Shown: positions 56,574 through 64,000 of the stretch, piece by piece | Layout: every line of letters starts with the position of its first letter | Numbering within the stretch: position 1 is the first letter of the stretch | Source: Bryum argenteum | Taxonomy: Eukaryota > Streptophyta > Bryopsida > Bryales > Bryaceae | Assembly (NCBI GenBank): GCA_037043015.1 | Contig: CM073323.1 | Coordinates: 11,033,758-11,097,757 of the forward strand | Direction of reading: 5' to 3' | DNA: 64,000 bases | Notes under the pieces: generated by a model | What the model was told of the DNA's origin: nothing | Databases searched by the model: none | Seen by the model: the letters and a program-made list of their open reading frames with translations, nothing else | Program-made: the position numbers and the translations under genes

Positions 56574-59500
56574 ATGGACTTGGATCAGTGGCTAGAAAAA
56601 GTGAAGGGCGGAAACTACCTTCTGGAAGATGAGCTCAAGCAACTCTGTGAATATGTAAGTACATGATTCTGGTGATGACGAGAACATTCTGCAGTTGTGG
56701 ATCTTGTAAGGTGAAGTGGCGATGCTCTCGTGCTGGTCGGGCTGTCGATGGAGTTGGCAACGTTGCAGGCCTTAGGGTTTAGTTGTTAGGGACGCATTTG
56801 AGAGAGGGGAAGCTAACGTAAGCACTCCAAATTTTGCCTTCCGTTGAGAGGAGTGTACCTTAAGATGCCGGAAATTGTCGGTGAGGTCGATATAAAATGG
56901 ATTTCAGGAAAAAAAAACGGCAGCTAGTTTTACACTCTCGATGTTGAGTTCAATTTAATCTATGTCCTTATGTGTAATGTAACTGTCTTTCTGACGGCAA
57001 ACTATCATCGCGTCACCGCTTTTTACTCAGAACGTTGAAATTTATGGAGATTGTGTTGTAGAGTATCATGATTTCGTGAGATTCTGAATATCTGGCTCCA
57101 AAAAATTTCAGGATCTCAATTCACGTGATTGGGATGAGCCTGCTTTAGATTTTTTTAGGTGAGAACGGAAGCTGATTGAGGGATATGATATTGAATCTTG
57201 TCACCGCTTTTTGTCCTGAGAGTCAAGGGAGAGCGACGTGTTTTTGATTCGGTTTTCAGCTGATTATATCGCTATTCAGTGACCATTTGTACGTTAGGGA
57301 TGTAAGTATTGCACATGATTTTGATTCAGATTATCAGGGTTCACTTAGCGAGCATAATCCTGTAATGTGCAGGTGAAAGAAATATTGGTGGAAGAGTCCA
57401 ATGTTCAGCCTGTCAATAGTCCTGTGACTGTGTGTGGCGATATTCATGGCCAATTTCACGACTTGATGAAGCTATTTCAGACTGGAGGGCACGTTCCCAG
57501 TACGAACTACATCTTCATGGTGCGCATATCTAAAGATTTCCTTCACGAGGGTCTTTATTTGAGTCAACCGTAGGTTATCTCTCGCTTCAGTTTTAGAAGC
57601 TCTTCGATTAAGTCGTGTGTTCTCGAAAGACGTGTTAAAATTCGAATATCTGTCAAATTACTGGTGAATTCCGGAGATCTGTTGGCGGAGGTTTGCAATT
57701 TTGTACCATCGTATTCGTATGTGCGGACCAAGCTTTTTCAATCTTACCAACATTGGCTATCTTGTGGGATGACCAGGGTGACTTTGTGGATCGTGGGTAC
57801 AACAGTTTGGAAGTATTTACGATACTTTTGCTATTGAAAGCAAGGTACTTGGCAAATTTTTTCTTCATTCACGTCCTGAATTGGTTCGTCAGTTACGCTC
57901 GTCAGCAACGGTCTGTGTGAAGTACTTGTTCCAATAGTCAACAGAGTTAGCTTAAACCATCTAGTTTTTCCTCTCTCCTGAGGACCCTATTTTGCTTTCC
58001 TACTATCTCAATCTAAAAATTGTCGTAATAATCCAGAATGACTCAGAAATAGAGTCTTGGAGATTGTCTTTACTGCGCCAGATTTAGCAAGGGACTCGTT
58101 ATCACACAGATAGTCAGATAATAACGTTTTTACGGGATCAAATTACATGACATTTTCTCACTTGTTTTGACTGACTGCAGATACCCTGCACACATGACCT
58201 TATTGAGGGGCAACCATGAAAGTAGACAAATCACTCAGGTACCGTTCGATGTACTGTGTTATGGCGGATGGCGAATGGTTTGCCTTGTATGAGTTTGCTG
58301 TAGCGAAGTCTTTGTAGAACGTGTGGTCTTAGAATTATCTGTTCACAGATTCTTACATTCCACATCTGCAATCATATTTAGGGTAAAGTATTTGTACAGT
58401 GTTCGGATCTTTGTAATATGCTGGACTTGAATAATTTTGTTGGAATTGGTGTGCTATAGGTCTATGGGTTTTATGACGAATGTCAGCGGAAGTATGGGAA
58501 TCCAAATGCTTGGCGTTATTGTACTGACGTCTTTGACTACCTTACACTCTCAGCTATCATAGATGGAAAGGTAACGTCTGATCTGCTTGGTGAATTTTCG
58601 CGTGGTTCTTTGCTGGATCTTTGACAATGAGGAGCTGGTGATATCGATTCCATGTCTTGTATTAGTAGTAACAATAGATGTAGCTGATGGCCTTTGACTT
58701 TTTTAATGGTTGGTCATGTAGGTAGTTATTTGATGGTATCCTGCTGATATGTGGTCTTAAGTGGCTTATGGAATACTCCACCTATCCCGTCTAGCAAGTG
58801 TATACAGAATCAGGGTTACCTAGTTTTCCTAATATCGATGAAGTTATTGTTTCTTTCTGCAATTCAGTAGTCTTCGTGGACGTCTTGCTCTATTACTGAT
58901 TTTAATTTTTAATTTTATGCAGGTCTTATGTGTTCATGGAGGGTTGTCTCCAGACATTCGAACAGTAGATCAGGCAAGATGCATCTTCATCAAATTCTAG
59001 TAGTCAATTACACTGTTGACGTCTGCACAAACTTATTTAAGATCTGTTCTTCAATAGATATGTCGTAAAGCAGAAGTGGATCTTCGAACGTTGTTTAGAC
59101 GGTCCAACTATAATTTCTATTTTACGATTTGTCCTCTCACTGTTTAGTACCTAAGCGTTAGTTGAAGTATGAATAAAGTGGAAAGGTTATTAAATCAAGG
59201 TTTTGTGTATTTTTGTTCATGCAGATTAGGGTGATAGAAAGGCAGTGCGAAATTCCTCATGAAGGACCATTCTGTGACTTGATGTGGAGTGATCCTGAGG
59301 ACATTGAGACTTGGGCTGTTAGTCCACGAGGTGCTGGGTGGCTCTTCGGTGCACGCGTTACATCTGAGGCAGGCTTTCTGATTTTCACCATCTTTTCCTA
59401 TGTATTTACCGCTCTTTGGCTGTGAGTCTTATTCTACCGTGCATTGGTGACATTAGTTTGCGTGGTATTGCAGTTCAATCATATAAACGGGTTGGAGCTT

Positions 59501-59923
59501 GTTTGCCGTGCCCATCAACTAGTACAAGAGGGGCTAAAGTACATGTTTCCGGATAAGGGGCTTGTAACGGTACGTTCTTTTCAGGCCATTATGATGTAGT
59601 TGACGTTGTTGACAATCCTATTCTCTTCGTAGAAAATGTATCTGATGATTGCATTCGTCTGTCCCAGGTCTGGTCTGCACCCAATTACTGCTACAGATGT
59701 GGAAATGTAGCATCGATCTTAAGTTTCAATGAAAATATGGTAAGCTTTCACGTTTTTATGGATTTTCCTGTTTCCTGTTTTGTTGTTGATGTTCTGTTCA
59801 TTTCGATGTTGTATGTAACTTGTGACTGTTCTACGACAGGAGAGGGATGTGAAATTTTTTACCGAGACTGAGGAGAATCAGGCGATGATGGCACCACGAG
59901 CAGCAGTGCCGTACTTCTTGTAG
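56574..59923 (+). CDS. PP6: Serine/threonine protein phosphatase PP6 catalytic subunit
   Basis: Ten coding exons: 56,574-56,654; 57,373-57,519; 57,777-57,844; 58,181-58,238; 58,460-58,570; 58,923-58,973; 59,225-59,368; 59,474-59,569; 59,668-59,739; 59,840-59,923. They encode 303 residues, the usual length of plant PP6 (FyPP-type) enzymes. All PPP-family signatures are present: GDIHGQ (49-54), GDFVDRG (77-83), LRGNHES (107-113), HGG (160-162). Metal ligands fall at D50, H52, D78, N110, H160 and H234, with catalytic H111. The C-terminus YFL fits PP2A-like phosphatases, where the last Leu is carboxymethylated. In plants PP6 acts with SAPS-type regulators on auxin-carrier and ABA/light signalling targets (family knowledge). 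Introns after exons 6 and 7 start with GC instead of GT. The gene looks intact and functional. Confidence 0.97.
58974..59224 (+). other. PP6: GC-AG intron 6 of PP6
   Basis: The donor reads CAG|GCAAGA and the acceptor ATGCAG|ATT. Protein continuity ([11 protein letters not shown]) leaves no other choice. GC-AG introns are a minor class spliced by the normal U2 machinery. Confidence 0.9.
59369..59473 (+). other. PP6: GC-AG intron 7 of PP6
   Basis: The donor reads GAG|GCAGGC and the acceptor TTGCAG|TTC. Continuity VTSE|FNHING fixes the junction. The donor is weaker than that of intron 6 (GCAGGC against the favoured GCAAGT). Confidence 0.88.
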
Positions 59924-60650
59924 AGACATTTCTTGGATACAACACCAAATGACTGTCTTATATCATCATATGGTGCCTCCAAGATAGAACGTAAGTACAG
60001 GTTGCCGTTCGTCAGTCAGTGTTCTATTTTGCTTCAACGGTACCAGGATTGTGGTGCTGCGCGGCGATGCTTGTCTGCAACACTTGGTTCAAGCCATACT
60101 GATTGTCCAACACTATGGCTTTTAGGTAGTAACAAGAAGTATTTTGAGCTTACACTCACAGTACTGCAGTGAGATGTTACATCTGTTCTGGGATTTGTTA
60201 GCTCTCCATGTACGCATTTCGTAGATGTAGATTGGGGCAGACTTGCTTGTGGACAGGGCATATCGATTGTTTCTAATTTATTATGCATGGCCATGACATA
60301 CTTGTGTACTTTACACGGATTATGTGTAATTGAATCCGGTGGTAGTTGAAGTCTTGTCCCACCGTTTTAGAGGTTAGATAGTGCACGGCAAAGTCTAGGT
60401 TCATGGACAGTTTTCGTTTTGGGTGTGTATGTACTCCCTCACTTAGATCGTGGTGGTGGATATTGACCCATTCCTTGAAGCTTGAGCTGGCCCCGTTCTT
60501 TTGTATCTTACAACCACTTTGTAGCTCATTGCGTTCTAGTCTTTTTTGTGTTTACCTCAAATTGGCTATGCAAGATTTATTAGTATCTCACGACTTGGCT
60601 CTTTTGTATGACAACGAATTTCATTCATAATGAAAAACAAGGACAGTTTC
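59924..60650 (+). other. Probable PP6 3' untranslated region
   Basis: No gene is recognisable on either strand. The first few hundred bases after the PP6 stop are likely 3' UTR. A TTCATTCATAATGAAAAAC stretch near 60,630 is a possible poly(A) region. Confidence 0.4.
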
Positions 60651-60801
60651 TTCGAGGCTGATCACGAACAAGGACAGTAAATGTCAACACTAAATGTTCT
60701 GTAGATGTAAATGTCAACAGTAAATGTACTGAAGATCTGTGATGAAGTATCTTAGTGTTCTGACTCTTCTTTGTTTATTAAAGTATTTATGCTAGTGCAC
60801 G

Positions 60802-60907
60802 TGTGGTTCTAGTATACAGACCACTTGTTGTATGTCGATGCTTGAAAGGCGAGTTTGCTTGTATAGTGGTCCAGTATACAATAAGTGGCTTGTGTACTGG
60901 AACCACA
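60802..60907. repeat. Imperfect 32-bp inverted repeat
   Basis: TGTGGTTCTAGTATACAGAC… (60,802-60,833) pairs with …GTACTGGAACCACA (60,876-60,907) at roughly 27 of 32 positions. It could be a small MITE or a hairpin RNA. Confidence 0.75.
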
Positions 60908-60912
60908 TATGC

Positions 60913-61137
60913 ACTACACTAAATTTGATAATTAGTGTTAGAATACTATAAGATTTGAAAATGCTATAAGTTTTTACTTTTGTTTAAGAAAATTTACCAA
61001 GAGCATTGATTCTGATACTATATAAGGACCCCCATCTTGGCCAATATAGTGGGTAAAATTATTGAACAACTGTAAAAACTTATTACATGTTTATGTAAAT
61101 TAGTGTATCTAACACTAATTATCAAATTTAGTGTAGT
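60913..61137. mobile_element. MITE with 30-bp perfect terminal inverted repeats
   Basis: 60,913-60,942 (ACTACACTAAATTTGATAAT…) is the exact reverse complement of 61,108-61,137. Inner GTTTTTAC/GTAAAAAC words extend the pairing. The element is 225 bp, AT-rich and non-coding. TA lies next to CACTAAATTTG at both ends, so a TA duplication is possible. The flanks AGTGGCTTGTGTACTGG… are themselves duplicated (60,884-60,914 and 61,135-61,166). Confidence 0.85.
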
Positions 61138-61221
61138 GGCTTGTGTACTGGAACCACATATACACTAGTGTTAGGAATTTTGGATGTGATGCTACAGAAT
61201 GAGTTTGTTTACTACTACACC

Positions 61222-61312
61222 TTTGGAGTGTGACATGTGTACTATATCCAATTAGAGATGTCAACACCCTTGGAGTGTGACATGTGTACTAAAGCCAATT
61301 AGAGATGTCAAC
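61222..61312. repeat. Two-unit tandem repeat of about 47 bp
   Basis: TTGGAGTGTGACATGTGTAC, CCAATTAGAGATGTCAAC: two nearly identical units in direct tandem. Confidence 0.85.
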
Positions 61313-61639
61313 CTTACCCTAATTCTTGGAACATATCTAAATGTGAATTCCTAGGCTTTGATCTTGAGATAATCTCAATTTTTGCCATTTGACATTTTTC
61401 GATAATTGCATTTCATTGATATGAAGTCTTTCCTTGAAAGTTTTCTTTGTGACTTGTGATAGTGTAAATCCAATTGCAATTATCTCTTACTCTTGCAACA
61501 CAAGATACTCAAATGTCTTGATGAATTGCTTGAAGCACTTATTATCTGATTAGAATGAGAATCACTCCTTCTCTGTATAATGGTCACAAGCTTCTTTTTC
61601 AAGAGGGAAAAAGACACATGAGGTTGTTACACATGAGGT

Positions 61640-61802
61640 TGTTAACTAGGTTTGTATTACCTACTTTTGAAAATAACTAGGTTTGTATTCCTACTTTTGA
61701 AAATAACTAGGTTTGTATTACCTACTTTTGAAAATAACTAGGTTTGTATTACCTACTTTTGAAAATCACTAGGTTTGTATCACCTACTTTTGAAAATAAC
61801 AA
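61640..61802. repeat. Minisatellite, five units of about 32 bp
   Basis: AACTAGGTTTGTATTACC plus TACTTTTGAAAAT is repeated five times with one-base length changes. High identity implies recent expansion. Confidence 0.92.
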
Positions 61803-62560
61803 ACATTGAACCTATTTCAATGTGAATGTGAATAGTGTCCTTGTTTGACCAAATCTTGAGTATTAATGCCCCAAGGTCATAACACCAATGGTGAGACTAC
61901 TAGCCCCTCTAGAAATCAACATTATACTTAAGCCCTACTTAGTCACTAGTGTCTTAGAGATGATTAAAATGTTATTCCTCCAAAGAACTTTGAAGTACAC
62001 ATGCAAGGAGGTCCAAGAACCCGAATCATATCTGGGTGGACGATGGTGATGAGCACTACACCAACATGGGAAGTGGACCCATAGCCTCGTTAGAGGCCAT
62101 AGCCCCAAGAACCAAGCCAAGACTCAAAATGACTGTTGAACATTGCAACATTCTTCAAAATCTAACTTGGACTCCTAATGTGAAGACCTTGGGAGATGAT
62201 TTGAACATGTGGACCAATGAATCAAGAACTCCTCCACCTTGAGAGTGTAGTGAGATTCTTGGGCATCAAAACTGTCTCAATTCCCAATATAATACCTCCC
62301 AAACATCATGAGATAAATCTAATTAAAATTCTCCACTATTTACAATGGGTACTTTACATTCCCTTGAAACATTTAAGATCCAATAATGAGCCCTAAACAA
62401 ATGTTCCTATCACTAATTGCTCTCACTGTTTTTAACTATAAAAGAGGTGAATCTAAAGGAAATAAAATCAGCAGTCCACGGACTCCGAGGTTACTATCAT
62501 GATATCCCACACACATGGATATCATCCATCCTCATCCACGCAATACGAGCATGGAGAATG
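61803..62560. other. Spacer with a dispersed repeat
   Basis: 61,958-62,130 is the partner of 31,780-31,960. No gene is supported. The DeSI-like promoter probably lies at the right edge. Confidence 0.45.
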
Positions 62561-62852
62561 GATGATTTTCATTCATCTACCCACGTTCGTCTCCCGCATC
62601 TGCTGGCTCCGCCCAGCCCCGCCCCCGCCCTTCCCTTTCCCTTGGTCTTTGCCTTTCTCTTTCGTTCCTCCGTCTTGCAGCCCTTCATCGTCGGATCCCT
62701 GCGCCGCCCTCGCGACCCCGTGGTTTCCTCTCTCTGATATCTATGCGCTGCTTTCTGTGCATTTTTCCGCTTGTTTTGAGCCCACTTGGAGCCTTTTTGG
62801 TGGCCATTTGAGCTTGCGACCCTTTTGCTTCTCCACAATTCCCGTCGCTCAG

Positions 62853-63272
62853 GTAAACCTGCTGGATCTGCGCTCGTCAGGCCATTTCTCCCCTTGCTTT
62901 GCAATCTTTCTTTTTTGAAAATCCTGAAAAATAGATTTAAGGTTTTGTTTCGGGGTTTACTTTGTCTCTCAACAGAGATTTGTCGTGCAGAAGTAGTTTT
63001 TAAGAAGGAGGAAACGAAAAAGAAGCGGGGAGCTCGTTTTGATGTGAGGACTTCGCTATGAGGGGTTGGTCTTCTCGATACGATAGGGATGGTGAGTAGC
63101 TCCGATCCTGCGAGCAAAAAATGTTTTTCGTCTTTTTTGGGACTGTAGGTTTTAGTGATATCTTCGTTGGAACATTGAGAGAGTGGATTGAAGTGAGCTG
63201 TTATTTTAAATAGGTTTTTTATGATTTTGCATGTAGTTGACACGTATCTTTCGTTTTGTATTTTACCTCCAG
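62853..63272 (+). other. Probable 5'-UTR intron of the DeSI-like gene
   Basis: The donor GCTCAG|GTAAAC follows a pyrimidine-rich leader that begins around 62,600-62,700. The acceptor TTACCTCCAG precedes GAGCACTGTTCAGG. Removing these 420 nt joins the leader to the exon holding the start codon. Two uORFs remain after it: ATG 63,294 (MQDEW, stop 63,311) and ATG 63,301 (9 codons). Confidence 0.5.
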
Positions 63273-63361
63273 GAGCACTGTTCAGGTTTTCAAATGCAAG
63301 ATGAGTGGTGAGCTAGGGATTTGGAATTGAAGCGGAGGAGTCGGTGAATGATATAGTGAGA

Positions 63362-64000
63362 ATGACGGTACCGGTAGTGCCAGTTGGTTCGGATCCGAGT
63401 AACCAAACGAAAATCTACTTAAATGTGTATGACTTGACGCCGATGAACAAGTATGTCTACTGGTTCGGGCTGGGCATTTTTCATTCTGGAATATCCGCGC
63501 ACGGTGCAGAATACGCATTTGGAGCGCACGATTACTCCACGAGTGGCGTATTTGAAGTATCACCAAAAGAGTGTCCCGGTTTCACATTTCGAGACGAGAT
63601 TCTGCTGGGAACGACCAGCTTGAATGCAGCAGAGTTTCGTAGCTTCATAGAGCAATGTGCAGATGAATATTACGGCGATACATACCACCTGATTATTAAG
63701 AACTGCAATCATTTCACAGACGATGTGTGTCGGAGGCTCACTGGCAGGCCTATTCCGGGATGGGTGAATCGGCTTGCTAGGGTCGGCTACATGTGCAACT
63801 GCTTGCTTCCCGAAGGGCTGCAAGTCACCACAAATGATGTGCCAGAGAATTGCCAGCATACTGCGCAGAATGCTGCTAACGGGACTGCGGAAGGCAAGGA
63901 GATGCAGGAGAGTGAGAGTGACCAGGAGCGCGCCTTGATTACTACCCCCAGTGGCAATACGCAGACGTTGATGAGGGACAGCTTCAAAGAGGTGGTCTTC
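63362..64000 (+). CDS. DeSI-like (PPPDE) thiol peptidase, 3' truncated by the window
   Basis: ATG 63,362 is the first Met after an in-frame TAG, and the frame stays open for 213 codons to the window end. The PPPDE fold is clear: VYDLTPMNKYVYWFGLGIFH (22-41) with catalytic His41 and the HSGI motif, EYAFGAHDYSTSGVFEV, and LIIKNCNHFTDDVC with catalytic Cys115. These papain-like enzymes (DeSI, permuted papain fold) remove SUMO or ubiquitin-like proteins. The plant clade resembling this sequence is cytosolic or nuclear DeSI2-like. Residues after about 165 are a Glu/Ser-rich, probably disordered tail. The stop codon and any further exons lie beyond the window. Confidence 0.93.
   Translation, partial: MTVPVVPVGSDPSNQTKIYLNVYDLTPMNKYVYWFGLGIFHSGISAHGAEYAFGAHDYSTSGVFEVSPKECPGFTFRDEILLGTTSLNAAEFRSFIEQCADEYYGDTYHLIIKNCNHFTDDVCRRLTGRPIPGWVNRLARVGYMCNCLLPEGLQVTTNDVPENCQHTAQNAANGTAEGKEMQESESDQERALITTPSGNTQTLMRDSFKEVVF

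Noticed and set aside
62569..63243. 224-codon minus frame, Arg/Lys/Ser-rich.
   Set aside because: It lies antisense to the leader and 5'-UTR intron of the DeSI-like gene and shows no domain. Pyrimidine-rich leader DNA read backwards gives such basic frames.

Overview
This is nuclear DNA from a land plant. It carries TTTAGGG-type telomere-like repeats, plant-style split genes (a 10-exon PP6 phosphatase and a DeSI-like peptidase) and many plant transposon families. Several families present (a pogo/DDE_1 transposase, a SWIM-finger transposase, an F-box protein starting MDPTLWRNLP) make me favour a non-seed plant such as a liverwort, moss or lycophyte. That placement is inference only. Gene density is very low: about three credible host loci lie in 64 kb, and the rest is nested, decaying transposons, minisatellites and AT-rich spacer.

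Layout. 1-8.3 kb: AT-rich spacer, a broken PIF/Harbinger transposase (minus), two arrays of one 'GACCAGTTTG' minisatellite, a GC-rich unassigned segment, and a 354-bp repeat whose near-identical copy lies at 43.3 kb. 8.3-11.4 kb: a GC-rich, minus-strand, broken coding block (N-terminal domain, long coiled coil, acidic stretch, CCHH-like finger) next to an LTR-like sequence; I could not assign it firmly. 11.5-23.6 kb: nested transposons. A complete pogo-like element (12,910-17,480; perfect 25-bp inverted ends, TA duplication) sits in a rearranged relative of a hAT element. The intact-ended hAT element itself (20,386-23,082; 8-bp duplication ATTCCAGC) sits inside a SWIM-finger transposase reading frame, which is continuous and in frame if the hAT is removed. 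24.2-27.85 kb: a CACTA element without transposase (CACTATAAGAAA ends, TTA duplication, arrays of AGACATC/GATGTCT). 27.9-31.1 kb: a PIF/Harbinger gene pair arranged tail to tail. 33-35.4 kb: an F-box locus broken by two frameshifts that coincide with short direct repeats, and by stop codons. 38.3-39.8 kb: a small two-exon minus gene with a possible mitochondrial leader and a 33-bp coding repeat. 40.77-40.94 kb: an internal telomere-like tract. 46.7-54.5 kb: two broken Ty3/gypsy polyproteins (minus). 56.6-59.9 kb: an intact PP6 catalytic-subunit gene (303 aa, 10 exons, two GC-AG introns). 60.8-61.8 kb: hairpin, MITE and short tandem arrays. 62.6-64.0 kb: a DeSI-like peptidase gene running off the window end.

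The genes do not form a pathway. The two intact host genes (PP6 and DeSI-like) lie on the same strand about 3.4 kb apart at the right end. The rest is best read as a record of successive insertions: pogo into hAT-related DNA, hAT into the SWIM ORF, and CACTA next to a PIF/Harbinger pair. Exon boundaries of PP6 were set by protein continuity and splice dinucleotides. All family calls come from motif recognition by eye, without database searches.
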